Below, piece by piece: positions 21,043 through 32,121 of a stretch of DNA of 64,000 nt. Each line of letters starts with the position of its first letter. Position 1 is the stretch's first letter. Both the position numbers and the translations under genes were made by a program. The notes under the pieces are model-generated. The model was not told where the DNA came from, did not search any database, and worked only from the letters and a program-made list of their open reading frames with translations. The DNA is from Caprella mutica (taxonomy: Eukaryota > Arthropoda > Malacostraca > Amphipoda > Caprellidae). The stretch spans positions 1 through 64,000 of the forward strand of contig CANNZV010002336.1 of assembly GCA_947561585.1 (NCBI GenBank), given 5' to 3'.

Positions 21043-21563
21043 GAAGATATTATAACAGAGTTATCACTTAAATTTGAAAATACAATTCTATGATATTCCT
21101 TGACTGCAAATTACAAATTTCCTTACCACTATTTTATTAAATAATATGATATTTCTGGAGCTCTGGCAAACAAAGAACTACGAATGGCCTCCTCTTTTTC
21201 CCTTATATCCATTCTAATTGAACAAATGTTCTGATATGTGCAGACTGGGTTACCTGTCTCTAACTAATGTACAGGTCTTAACCTTTATTAGCAAACATCA
21301 TTTTAACGATAATGTTTGCAAATAAAGGTTAAGATCTGTACATAAGTTTGAGACAGGTAACCCAACCTGCGCAAATCAAAAGTTCAATTAGAATGGATAT
21401 AAGGGAAAAAGAGGACGCCATTCGTAGTTCTTTGGTTGCCAGAGCTCCAGAAATATCATATTAATTAATTAAATAGTGGTAGAGAAATTTGTAATTTGCA
21501 GTCAGGGAATATCATGGAATTGTATTTTCCAATTTAAGTGATAACTCTTTTATAATATATTCC
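21043..21563. repeat. Long near-perfect hairpin (foldback element)
   Basis: Arms of about 250 bp (21043-21295 and 21310-21563) are inverse complements with few mismatches and almost no loop; the turn is around CATCATTTTAACGATAATG. Examples of paired strings are ATGATATTTCTGGAGCTCTG with CAGAGCTCCAGAAATATCAT. It carries no ORF. It could be a foldback MITE, and if transcribed would form a long dsRNA stem. Confidence 0.85.
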
Positions 21564-21993
21564 GATACTGACACTAAAATTGCTTCTTATCCTTTAATAA
21601 TGAATCGATTTTCAAGGAACAAACTTTAATTGGTAGCCTGGTGTATCTTGTAATATATTTTGTAATATATACAAAAATATATTTGAAAGTGGGAAACATT
21701 AAGGCGCCCGCGGAAAGCTTCACCGTTTCAAGAGTAACCTAATCAACATTGTCTTTTCAATTGAGCATTGTGAAAGGAAAATAAAAAATATTATTGACTT
21801 TCGTGTAAACCTAGTTTATTTTATACTAAAATAATAACAAAGTTTCAAGAGATTGTAACTAGATCTTGTAATGCATAATACAGAAGCTATTATGTGATCT
21901 TGATCTATTTACATGGATAAAATAACGTAAGCTACATTTGTGATAAAATCACTTGTTAAGGTACATTTGTGATGGGTTAAGAATCATTATTGG
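21564..21993. other. AT-rich spacer, nothing recognised
   Basis: No gene or repeat seen. Confidence 0.45.
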
Positions 21994-21995
21994 TA

Positions 21996-22214
21996 CAGTG
22001 AAACTCCTGAGTTAAGCAGTTATGAGTTATGAAGCAATCGAGTAATGAAGGACCAAAATTTTGAAATGCACTTGAGGTTTGAAGTATAAAAAAATGACCA
22101 TACTTTTCTAATATATTAGTCATAGAAAATAACTATTCTAGTGGATCTGATGAAGTGGCTCTTAGTTATGAACTTATGAAGGAGCCAATACTACATAACT
22201 CGGGAGTTTCACTG
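21996..22214. mobile_element. TA-target MITE with GAGTTATGAAG words
   Basis: 219 bp. Ends are CAGTGAAACTCCTGAGTTA and the complement of CAGTGAAACTCCCGAGTTA, flanked by TA. The interior repeats words such as AGTTATGAAGCA. A diverged relative lies at 31383-31638. Tc1/mariner-type mobilisation is inferred from the TA target. Confidence 0.8.
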
Positions 22215-22216
22215 TA

Positions 22217-22742
22217 TTTGATTCAATGAAATTTAACAGACTGGAAATATATGCTTATTAACATCACTTAAAAAATTCACCACATATACGGATCTCAGAG
22301 TCTTTTTTTCTAAAATGAATTTTTTTTTTCAATTTTTCCTTCATTTTCTAATTTACCTCATTCTGATTTTCGTTTGTATTTAAATTTAATGGGAACTTGT
22401 TTAGATTTAGCACATTGGTTTGTCATTCAACTATACTTGCAACGTGACGGTTTCAGTGATCTTAACTTGAATCGAGTCCATAAAATAATTATAAAATAAG
22501 AAAGAAAATCAGTTATAGAATTTAATGATTCAGGTGAAACAAATTTGGTTATTGGTTTAGGTGAAACTACCAATAAGTTAACAATTGTAATACTATCACT
22601 ACTATTATCTCTGCGCATACTAAACACTTTAATTTCACAAGAAGATGGTGATACATATATGAGCCTGGACACATTCAGCATCATCAATCGTCAAAGTTTC
22701 AGAATCGATTTTCCAAAGATCAACAAAGATTGGAGAGTCAAA
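22217..22742. other. 3' flank of the RING gene
   Basis: AT-rich. Minus-strand 3'UTR of the RING gene is expected here, but I see no clear AATAAA. ORFs on both strands in 22427-22856 are low-complexity or antisense shadows of the last exon. Confidence 0.4.
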
Positions 22743-22992
22743 TCAACAATCACAATAACAAATGTCTGGATATGGACAACATATAATCAATTGTTCATCG
22801 TAATAAGGCTCGCTATCAGCATTATGAAAACTTTGCTCAGCTTTGATAACAAATGATGATTTATCACTATCTTGAAAATTTTCTTCGTTACCCTCTTTGA
22901 TTTTTTCTTCAGAAAGTAATTCTAAAGTCTTCGACATACTTGATCTTCTCAAAATTTCTGTAATCGTTGTACGGCACATTGGACATGAATCA
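22743..22992 (-). CDS. RING-finger protein, last exon
   Basis: On the minus strand it follows TTTCGATTTCAG and begins T-GAT-TCA-TGT, completing a split Asn codon with exon 1 (AA+T). It supplies the last Cys pair of the RING as DSCPMCRTTITEI, followed by about 65 hydrophilic Ser/Glu/Asp-rich residues and a C-terminal CCPYPDICYCDC cluster before TAA at 22743. That Cys-rich tail could bind a further metal ion. The exon is separated from exon 1 by a 5978-bp intron (22993-28970) full of nested transposons. Inferred role: E3 ubiquitin ligase. Confidence 0.8.
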
Positions 22993-23424
22993 CTGAAATC
23001 GAAACAATAATGAAGTTATAATTTTTTTATGATAAATGTTATCATGAACATAATTCAGCTAACGTTTACCATGAACTTAATTCGTAATAGTTTCAGAAAC
23101 TTATTCGAATAGTATACCAAAGATATTATACTACAATGAGATACACTACTCTCAACAATTTCTATTTTAAAGGTGCGTTGTGGCGCCATCTGGTTTCAAA
23201 AGCTGAAAATAGAATTGAAATATTGTAACAACAACACTTTAATATCATATTTAAAACAGTTTCAATAAAGTAAATTTGTAAAAAAATATTTATTAATTGG
23301 TATAATATAAACTAGAAATATATACAGAGTGCTACATCTAGGGGTGACCAATAACGAAATGCTATAAAAGCAAAACCAATAAAGATAGAACCCTCTACTT
23401 TTCATCATTTTTTCAGAAAATACT

Positions 23425-23700
23425 TCAAGTTTTTGTGGTAGTAAAACAAAATTTCCACCTAAATATTTTTCTAAGCACTTGCCTAAACATGACATCAGTC
23501 TGTTTCCAGCATTTCTGCAATCGCCGCTGGTACCCCATCATAACCTTCAGGTACATTTCTTTAGTGATGTGCCTTTCAAATGCAGTTTCAATCATTGTCT
23601 TTATCTGGTCAGTTGTTCTCGACTTGATAAACTCCCATAACATGAAATGACAGGGGTTTAAGTCCGGTGAACATGGAGGCCATGTTATGTTAGGAGAACC
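23425..23700 (-). pseudogene. Mariner transposase C-terminal remnant, minus copy
   Basis: It reads GSPNITWPPCSPDLNPCHF then MLWEFIKSRTTDQ and ends FRWKFCFTTTKT-stop. WPPCSPDLxP is the conserved block before the third catalytic residue of mariner transposases. Here that residue (the D of xDF) is His. The N-terminal and central domains are absent, so it is a 3' fragment. Confidence 0.75.
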
Positions 23701-23763
23701 TCAGCCCATTCAGCTGTTCGCTAAATTTTTGTGCAATCAACATGCCATGGCCTCTATGTTCAT

Positions 23764-23952
23764 TGTTCACTGGACTTAAACCCGTGTGATTTCTTGCTAT
23801 GGGAGTTCATCAAGTTTAGAACAATTGAAGTGCTAAAGATAAGTATTGAAACGGCATTTGAAGGGCACATCACCGAAGAAATGTGCCGGCAGGTTATAAT
23901 GGGGTAGCGGCGATTGCAGAAATGCCTGGAAACAGACGGATGTCATGTTGAG
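23764..23952 (+). pseudogene. Mariner transposase C-terminal remnant, plus copy
   Basis: The inverse partner of the preceding fragment. It reads CSLDLNPCDFLLWEFIKFRT and keeps the Asp (CDF) that the minus copy has lost, but has a TAG where the partner reads GYQRR. The two differ at many codons, so they diverged long ago. Confidence 0.7.
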
Positions 23953-24039
23953 GCCCGTGCTTAAATAAATATTTAGGTAGAAATTTTATTTTACCACCAC
24001 AAAAACTAGAAGTATTTTCTGAAAAAATGCACAGAGAAA

Positions 24040-24615
24040 AAAGTTTACTCATATTTAATGGGTCAACAATTTATGCTTTGAATCAATTTATTACGTGAGT
24101 TGGGTTGACTATAATCATGTTTTCATGTGTGTCAAAACAACTATGACGTGTGTGTCACCAAACATAGTTAATTCAAATCATTTTATGGATTGAATCAACT
24201 TACTATGAGAGTTGGAGTTACATTTTGGGAGTTTAGACATATGTTAAAACAACTAGGACATAGTGTGTTGAAGTAACTCACAAAGATTGTCATTTCAATG
24301 TATCTGGTGTATGAATTAACTTACTATGAGAGTTGACGCTACTTTTTTAATTTTAGGTGCGAGTTAAATCAACTATGACTTACTGTGTTAAGGTAACCCA
24401 CAAAGACTGTTAATCCAGTGTATTCTGCAGTGTATGAATTAACTTACTATGAGAGTTGGCGCTACATTTTTGTAAGTTTAGGTAAGAGTTAAAACGACTA
24501 TGACATAGTGTGATAATGTAACCCACAAAGACTGTTAATCTTATTTATCTGGTGTATAAATTAACTTACTATGAGAGTTAGTGCTACTTTTTTTTAAAGT
24601 TTAGATGTGAGTTCA
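24040..24615 (+). repeat. About 122-bp subterminal tandem repeat, copy B
   Basis: Same family as 9625-10230; AACTTACTATGAGAGTT recurs about every 122 bp. Confidence 0.8.
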
Positions 24616-25064
24616 ATCAAATGAGTAAGTGGCAACTTATGCTTTCCTCAAAGCTAATTTATTCGCATAACACTTTTCAGTTCAAATCTTGTTTCAAGTG
24701 TGTTACGTGTTGAATGTGAACGCTCCTCAATACCATTTTAGTTCAAGTGCAAACAATAGCGTTATATGCATTAAATAGTATTATCGCTGCCGATCGATTA
24801 TTAATTATTAATTAATTCCATTAATAAATTGATAAATATCTGCCTAAATATTCTAAAATATTGGTGATTGATAGTTTGGTGGCTTTATATAGGTAGTTAT
24901 TTGAAGAGCTGATTATCAGTATATAACTTTTATAATAATAAATTTTGATTACTGCCTTCCAGTTTGTAAACTGATATCCAAACTAATTTTCCTAAATTAT
25001 TATATGTTAACTTAAGCATCATACCTACCTAGCTGTTTTTTTTCAGTGTCAATACCTTCTACAT

Positions 25065-25547
25065 GGGGTACGGTCAAGAGCCCCCCGGTCATGAGCCCCC
25101 CCCCCCCCCCCCCGGTCACGAGCCCCCCCGATCATGAGCCCTATCAGTCACGAGCCCCCCCCCCCTCCTTGTTTTTTTAATCCTTATTTACCTAGTTATA
25201 AACAAATGAAGAATTAATTAGATAGAAATAACTGAGAGTTACTAATGTAGTTTGTTGTATCCGCTAGTTTGTTGTACTGCACACTTCATGATTGTTTAAT
25301 GACCTGGCAGGGGGGTTCGGGGGCGGCACGCCCCCCAATATACATATATTTCATGTTTATTCAGTAATGAACTACAAAAGTGTCAATAAGGATTAAATAG
25401 TATAGGTAAATAAGGATTTAAAAACAGGGGGGCTCGTGACCGGGGGGGCTCATGACCGGGGGGCTCTTGACCGGGGGGCTTATGACCTGGGGGGCTCTTG
25501 ACCGGGGGGGGGGGGCTCATGACCGGGGGGGCTATGACCTACACCCC
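25065..25547. mobile_element. hAT-like MITE made of GGTCATGAGCCCCCC words
   Basis: 483 bp flanked by the 8-bp direct repeat TTCTACAT (25057-25064 and 25548-25555). Ends are GGGGTACGGTCAAGAGCC and the complement of GGGGTGTAGGTCATAGCC. Both arms repeat GGTCATGAGCCCCCC or its complement several times, with poly-C and poly-G runs; the middle (about 25160-25430) is AT-rich and non-coding. Copy A has the uninterrupted target CTCCTACATAGGCTAGG. An 8-bp duplication points to hAT-type mobilisation. Confidence 0.85.
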
Positions 25548-26480
25548 TTCTACATAGGCTAGGCAGTTACTGCGCTGTCCTCAGAATAGGGTAAGTTCCA
25601 AATTATCAGGCGATTTCAAATTTTCGGTCACGTATGAAATGTAGTATATAGCTACCTAATAGCTTATTAAAATAAAAGTTAATTTAATAAAGTTTTTCTT
25701 ACGCGACCGAAAATGTGGAGCCGTCCGATATTTCTGAATTTATCCTAGTATCTCAAGTAAAGTGGTCTGATAATCTATATATTTTAAAACTAGTTGGTGT
25801 ACCTATAGGTAGGGTTACACAGCCAAATTCGGTTCTTTAATTTCTAATTGTGACCCTATTAAGAGAGTCTCAAAATCATTCTGAAATTAGTTTAGCTATA
25901 TACTAAATTGTTGAACATCATAATTTAAGCTCAATTTATGATAGGTTCTATTCGTTTCACGAGTGCCTTGAAGTCATGATGGTTATTAATGTTTCTGAGA
26001 TAAGAGACCGCAGTTAGTTAAAGTGCCGCAATTTACCTACTTGACTCTAGTTTTCTATGACTGGGAGAACTCCATCCAGGGAGGTAGTCGGAGGAGAACA
26101 CCGTCCAGGGATTTAGCAGGGAGAACTCCAACCAGAGGTGAGCCTTTTGATATATTATACTTTCTTGGTATTTAATTAATGTCTACATTATGAGTGTATA
26201 ATGAACAAATTATGAGGATTAGCTAGAAAAATCCATTGCATTTATTAGAGCTAAATTTATACTGCATCTGAAGATTTATAATTAGTTTAACATTTTATAT
26301 AAATAATTTACCTATATGAAAGAATTCTCAGTTAATAATTCTTTTCATTTCTTTATTAATATATGGTTTTCTATATTTTCTGAATCTACTTTCAGATCTT
26401 GATGAAGAATTGATGAAGTAGATCAACGTCATCAACTATCGGAGTCCTCTTCAATTCCTTTGAATGGTTCAGGAACAATT

Positions 26481-26778
26481 ATGCTAGGTCAAAGTAAGTA
26501 TTTGAAAATATTAGATGATTTTTAAATATGTATTTGCAATATGATTAGCTCTTACTTTTTCATATGCTTTTGGGGATTCCAGACATGAAAAGAATATCGA
26601 AGCTGTCGCTATCTCATCACATAAGGAAAAAGAGTAGGTGATGTTATTGATAATGTATATGAACGACACTGTGAATTTCTATTCAATATATATTAATATA
26701 CGAATCTCTTATTTCAGGAATTGGCAACCTACAGTCGTGAAAGAAAGTGACGAGAATTCAAATTGTACTTCTAAATAA
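26481..26778 (+). CDS. Three-exon mini-gene inside the 4.2 kb element, copy B
   Basis: Exons: A 26396-26493 (ATG 26481, donor GTAAGT), B 26583-26637, C 26718-26778 (stop TAA 26776-26778, AATAAA overlapping). The acceptor used in copy A is mutated here (CTTTTGG for CTTTTAG), but TTCCAG nine bases downstream gives a new acceptor that keeps frame, shortening the product from 45 to 42 residues: MLGQNMKRISKLSLSHH, then IRKKSRNWQP and a tail ending NCTSK. Compared with copy A about six differences change residues and one is silent, so there is no sign of strong purifying selection. Confidence 0.4.
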
Positions 26779-27409
26779 TAAATCTAAAACTTAAATGTTT
26801 ACATTTCGTTTTCAATTTGACCTTGGTAATTCTATTAGCATATATCAATATCAGTGCCTATGAGTAAGATGAATTGCACTAAAATATGGTTTAGAAGATA
26901 AAGGCTTTATCATTAATTTATTATTCATTAAGTTATAGTACAATTGCAGCATATCAAAGATTTATCAACTTTTTTAATCTAGCCTGGTTAATTAATTCAT
27001 CTAGCCTACCTATTTATCACTACGTAAAGTTATTTATGTCATCTAACTACTTATTTATAAGCTGACCTAATGAGATTACTTATTCAATCTAATCTATTAA
27101 TTTACAACTGATAACCATATATCAATTCATAGGATCGAAAACATTTCAAAAAGCAAGGATAGGTCTAGGTGATCAATTATTTTTTAAAATTAAAATAGTA
27201 TGCATATCACAAAAGCAAAAGTAGAAAATAGATGTGAACATATTAGATTTGGTCCTAGAAAATAAATAGTCTAATCTAATTGATACCGGGACCTTACTCG
27301 AGATTATAATTTAATAGAGTAAATATAGTGACTGAAAAAGTCTTGTAAAAAGTCTGGCTACTGCTAACCAGACCGATATTTCAACCTACACTATAATAGT
27401 TGATATACA

Positions 27410-27890
27410 TTTACTTAGTTTACAAGTAGTTGATATAACCAACACGAGATGATGATATAACCTACACGAGTAGTTGATATAACCAACACGAGTAGTTGAT
27501 ATAACCTATCCGAGTAGTTGATATAACCTACACGAGTAGTTGATATCACCTATACGAGTAGTTAATGTAACCTACACGAGAAGTTGGTATAACCTACACG
27601 AGTAGTTGGTATAACCTACACGAGTAGTTAGTATAACCTACACGAGTAGTTGGTATAACCTACACAAGCAGTTGGTATAACCTACACGAGTAGTTGTTAT
27701 AACCAACACGAGTAGTTGATATCACCTATACTTTTAGTTAATGTAACCTACACGAGTAGTTGGTATAACCTACACGAGTAGTTGGTTTAACCTACACGAG
27801 TAGTTGGTATAACCTACACAGGCAGTTGGTATAACCTACACGAGTAGTTGGTATAACCTACACGAGTAGTTGGTATAACACATAGGAGTG
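27410..27890 (+). repeat. 22-bp minisatellite in copy B
   Basis: About 21 units of GTTGRTATAACCTACACGAG type, shorter than the array in copy A, with a partial internal duplication around 27700-27760. Confidence 0.92.
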
Positions 27891-28260
27891 ATTGGAGAAA
27901 CATACACAAGTAGTTGATGTAACCTTGTTCTGTAGTTGTTTTAACCATTACATATAATTGGTTCAACCATCACGAGCAGTTTTGACTATCACAGGTAGTT
28001 GTTGTGACCATCGGGAATTAAAAATAATCAACTCACATATGTGTTGTTTTAACCAACGTCAATTTAACTCATATTAAATAGTACCTGCAACTCACCACGT
28101 AGGTAGGCGCACAGATAAACCATAAAATTTAGTCAAAACAAATCAAATATGATTTGATTCAACTAATCCTTTCTCTGTGTGTGACGAAAAGTGGAGGGTT
28201 CTATCTCTATTGGTTTAACGCTTTGTATTTTGTTATCGGTTACCCCTGGGTGGAAAAATC

Positions 28261-28970
28261 CGTTATTTAATGAATTATTCAACCTGCTAACACCCAAAAT
28301 TTCTCTTTAAATTTGTTCACTTGTTGCTTACGTCACGGTCAAAAATCATTCAATTGTCACTACCTATAATCAACATTAGCATTCCTACTAGGGTAGGTAC
28401 TAAAAAGAAAAGCTTTGTGAACTGCTGTCACAAATCGAGTGATTTATGACAGTGAAGTTAAAAATTAAATTAAGGTTAAACACTAAACAGTGTGAATATT
28501 ATAAAAGGATACATCAATGTTTTTTTTAAATGGAAATTAATAAACAGTTTTCGTAATGTTACGTTCTTCAATCGTCTTAAATATGATTTTAGAGTGTTGC
28601 TGTTATGACCTTACGCAAACAACATAACTCGATTGTCCTTATCATATTTCAATTCTAGTACCCGCTTTTGAAAGATGGTTGCCTTAATTCTGAAACACCC
28701 AGTAAATCTCAAGATTGAGAATGAATTTTGGTTTATCTATTTTTTTCATCAAAGTTTGACACAATATTTAACTACTAATTTATTCAGTTAATGGATTTAG
28801 TTATGTTTTAGCAAGAATATTCATTTAGCAAGTTACCATAGATGGCCATTTTTGAATAATTTTTTACTCTTTACATCGTTGAATTACGCATTAAAAATAT
28901 TCCGATAGCCATTAGTATTGAAGAAAATGGGCTAGTTTAAAATGGTTGTAAAGATGATATGATAACTTAC
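28261..28970 (-). other. RING-gene intron, unique part
   Basis: AT-rich intronic sequence next to the exon 1 donor; no repeat or ORF recognised. Confidence 0.55.
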
Positions 28971-29547
28971 TTTGTATTACTGCTATCCGGTCCAAACCAA
29001 CTTTCTGTACAGGTTTCGCAGAAATTGTGTGAGCATTCAAGCAACAACACATAATCTTTTTCTGTGCTATATTTTTCATAACAAAGACCACACTCGTTAT
29101 TGAAGTTGGAGGAATTGGTGCTGAAGCTAGAAAGCTTCTCCTTCCATTGTCTTCTTGTTTCGATAGAAATATTATCTATGACAATAGGAATAAAATGATC
29201 TATATTTCCTTGATAAAATCCATCGTCGTCGAATAAATTGAATTCATTGTCATTATAAAAACTTGATCCTCAGATTGAACATCATCATTATCAAAATATT
29301 CTTCATTACCAGAATATTCTTCATTATCAGAATATTCTTCATTATAACTGTTTTCTATATGTTCGATGTGATGCTCATATTCGATGTTATATCCCTGGTC
29401 AATGATATCTCCTGGATTATTGTTACCGTCATAGTTAATGTTAGGTTCGTGAGATGTATTCTGCTCTTGATTGACGCGATGCTCTTCATCAACAATTTGT
29501 GTTTGGTCGTCAAGCTCTCGGTAATTGTTGTTCCTTGCTCTATCCAT
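28971..29547 (-). CDS. RING-finger protein, main coding exon (frameshifted)
   Basis: It starts ATG at 29547 (MDRARNNNYREL) and ends at 28971 before donor GTAAGT. The N-terminal 95 residues are Asn/Asp/Glu/Tyr-rich with EEYSDNEEYSGNEEYFDN repeats. Then comes a linker DHFIPIVIDNISIETRRQW and the first six RING ligands CGLC...CSHNFCETC; the last pair, CPMC, is in exon 2 (22743-22992), giving C3-H-C4 order. The frame breaks once, at a run of five A (plus strand 29257-29261): codons before it read SEDQVF, and one extra base in the run would continue into YNDNEFNLFDDDG and the RING. This may be an assembly error in a homopolymer or a real lesion. Probably a cytosolic or nuclear ubiquitin ligase. 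Confidence 0.8.
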
Positions 29548-29611
29548 TATGTTTAGTATCCGTTGATAAATAAACTATCTAACGTGTTCACTGTGTCGGC
29601 GCTGCATCTAC
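29548..29611 (-). other. RING gene 5'UTR part of main exon
   Basis: Minus-strand acceptor CTGTTTCAG ends at 29612, so the exon begins at 29611 and carries about 64 bases of 5'UTR before the ATG. Confidence 0.6.
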
Positions 29612-30758
29612 CTGAAACAGGCAAAATCATATTATTTGTAAATTGGATAAGAATTAATTTCTGACAAATGTTGGAATACAATGTGGTACTCATAATGTTC
29701 ACGATAATTAGGGTTTAGCAGTTATGCTGATTTGACACATGTTTGTACCACAGTTGATTATGGGTTTAATTGTAATAAAATTAGATATATATTTTACCAA
29801 GTTCATTAACGTTGAAATAAAACGTTGACTATGGACAATGGAAATGATATTACATTGGAAATTGTCTATGATATAAATTGCAAATTTGGAGAGTAATTTA
29901 TGTTTATGTCATTGCGACAGGATTTGAAACTCAGTGCATGCGTGAAAATGCTAACATAGCTTGGAGGAAAATGGTACCTATAGCAAAGCAGGGATAGCAA
30001 AATGGTAGGTACCTAACATCATCTAGATAACAAAAGGACATTTAATAAAATGTAGATAAGGCAGAGAGAATTAAATTTGATCATAAATCAAGTAAAAAAT
30101 ATAAATCAGGTTGTTATTCACAAACAAAGATTGTTGATAAATAGAAAAGCGAAAAATAGATAGTTCACCAAAATCCAACATTTTCAGTTCAAGTGCAAGA
30201 CTGAAGTTCATTAAAATAATACTAAGTGAAGAAACAAACGGATGAATTTATCCTCTATTATATGTACCTACATTACTAATATTTAGAATATTTCTTCGAT
30301 TGGATGAAAAGTTACTGATTCACTGTCATGAGTCTAGTCAGTCTCATCTCTCGAACTTCCAGGTATGGATATTGGATAAGACTGATATGAAAGTGATATC
30401 ATGAAGTTTTGTGTGTTATTTCACGATTAGTAAAATATTAAGTAACTGTTATCATGCAGTCTCTATTTTCTGTTTTTTTTTCAATTGTTGTTTAGGTTCA
30501 TTTTACATTAGGCGCTATAAAATAATCCACTATCATACTATGTACATTATACAACATTACGTGATGAATGAAATCGCAAGTTTACTGCTGCAAACAATCT
30601 CTTATTGCATGTCAGATAATAGCAAGTAATTCAAACCATTCATAATACATTCCCGAGCAATAAAGTATTTTCACCTCTTGTAAATACATTTAAAGGGAAC
30701 ATTAAGTTTAAATGTAATACATACATACTGAACAGTTCACGCTCAATGAAGTACTTAC
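29612..30758 (-). other. RING gene 5'UTR intron
   Basis: Bounded on the minus strand by donor GTAAGTAC (30758-30751) and the acceptor at 29612. AT-rich; a 72-codon plus ORF at 30411 looks incidental. Confidence 0.5.
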
Positions 30759-30925
30759 TGTTGTGACTGCTGCCAGTTGAAATTTCTTCTTGATTCTAAT
30801 ACATTCCTCTAGAAGAGACACTTGTGTAAACACTAAATCAATTTCAACTTAGTAATTCTAATATTCCTAAGCACGTGGAACACACTGTTATCTACCAACT
30901 GGTTGTCGCAACTGCTCACAAAGTA
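30759..30925 (-). other. RING gene first (non-coding) exon, approximate
   Basis: Inferred between a TATA box about 30 bases upstream and the GTAAGTAC donor. It contains no ATG-led frame joining the coding exon. The transcription start is an estimate. Confidence 0.5.
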
Positions 30926-30952
30926 TTAAATGGTTAGGAGAAAAGTAAGCGG

Positions 30953-30960
30953 TTTATATA
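30953..30960 (-). promoter_or_regulatory. TATA box of the RING gene
   Basis: On the minus strand GGTATATAAACC sits about 190 bases upstream of the first donor, in a GC-richer stretch. It is correctly placed and oriented for the RING gene. Confidence 0.55.
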
Positions 30961-31382
30961 CCTCAGTGGAGGCCTACTCATATATGTACGTGTTCTAATC
31001 TCAGTATCTACAAAAAGACAAGATCTCTATCTTAAATGTTCTTTATCATTTCTAAACTAATGTGACTACTTACTACTTAAATATCTCCTTAATTATTCAA
31101 TTATTTGATATTACATTAGCATAAATATATTTCTAATATTTTTCGAATTACACTATTATATTATATAGTATTTATTAGACTATTTGTAAGCAAAATTTTA
31201 AGACGAAAACATATCTGATTGAACTCTAAAACAATTAATAGAAATAAAATTGAGTTTTTTTAGGCAGGAAGGAAGTTACATAAGTGTAAAAATCAAGAAG
31301 TTTTCCAATGAGTTTACGCTTAGTGATAATCCAGAGCATCTCAATATTCCACGCGCAAGATAATTTAGTCCTGTTTGAATTA

Positions 31383-31638
31383 CAGTGAGAGTCCTGAGTT
31401 ATGAATTATTGATTCCTTCGTAACTCGAAACCACTTCATAACTCATGCACACTATAATAGTTTCAATGAGTAAAATCTTAGAAAACTATGGTCATTTGGG
31501 AAATAATTTACGCTGTATATCATTATCCACAATTTAAAAATAGATAATACTGCATAACTCAGGTGCTTTTCATAATTCATGTCCTTCACTACTCGAGTGC
31601 TTCATAACTCAGAACTTCATAACTCACGATTTTTAATG
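31383..31638. mobile_element. Diverged relative of the 21996 MITE
   Basis: Left end TACAGTGAGAGTCCTGAGTT; interior words CTTCATAACTC and CATAACTCAGG repeat as in 21996-22214; right end degenerate near AATGTA. Confidence 0.6.
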
Positions 31639-32121
31639 TACTATAATTTGGTATCATAGTTAAATTTAAATGTTTCTTAGTTTCTTCGTTATTTTACTAT
31701 ATAATTCGTTATTCAATAAAATTAACTTATTCCTAAAGGCATAACTAAAAATTTACGCTCCGATAATTGGTCCCACTTAGCGGAACGTCTACATATAGTC
31801 GCCCAGCGTTTTTTGGTTTAACATATAAGCGCAAGGGTATTAGAGCTTGTGGAGAGTGGACATGAGGTGTAGTGTGCCGCTCCATATCTGATCTGTGTTT
31901 CTTAAAATTTATAAACGTTAAAAGTATTGTTTTTGCTGATACTGGTGTGCCTGTAACTTAGCTGTCTCTGTTAGCATTTGTAGCCTATACCTGCGTCAAG
32001 CACAGGGGTAGGCATACCAGCGAATGCTAGAGGAAGGATCAGTGAATACTAGATTCCATTCACACAGCGGCGACATATTTGTTTACACTACCGGTAGCTC
32101 CATCTATTGAGCTATTGCAGA

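Larger units (their letters stand above)
24030..28181 (+). mobile_element. 4.2 kb CACAGAG element, copy B
   Basis: Same ends and internal order as copy A (9614-13896). TG lies on both sides (24028-24029 and 28182-28183), consistent with a 2-bp duplication. It lies in the RING-gene intron and inside the mariner snap-back remnant, whose sequence resumes on the far side (AAAAAATG / GAAAAGTGGAGGG). It lacks copy A's TTAA MITE but carries a different insertion at 25065-25547. Confidence 0.85.
23325..28260. mobile_element. Snap-back mariner remnant, interrupted
   Basis: Two inverse copies of a mariner 3' end face each other: 23325-23700 (minus) and about 23755-24029 plus 28184-28260 (plus). Matching strings include GATAGAACCCTC, ATTTTTTCAGAAAATACTT and AGGGGT.ACC.ATAAC near the outer ends. 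The left end follows TA (TACAGAGTGCTACATC); the right end is unclear. It is a foldback built from transposase 3' halves, now split by the 4.2 kb element (24030-28181). Confidence 0.65.

Noticed and set aside
24030..28181. Helitron
   Set aside because: The ends form inverted repeats (CACAGAG) with a likely 2-bp duplication and lack the TC start and hairpin-CTRR end.
29263..29556. 97-codon Ile/Phe-rich plus-strand ORF
   Set aside because: Antisense of the acidic N-terminus of the RING protein; composition is a reflection of Asn/Glu codons.
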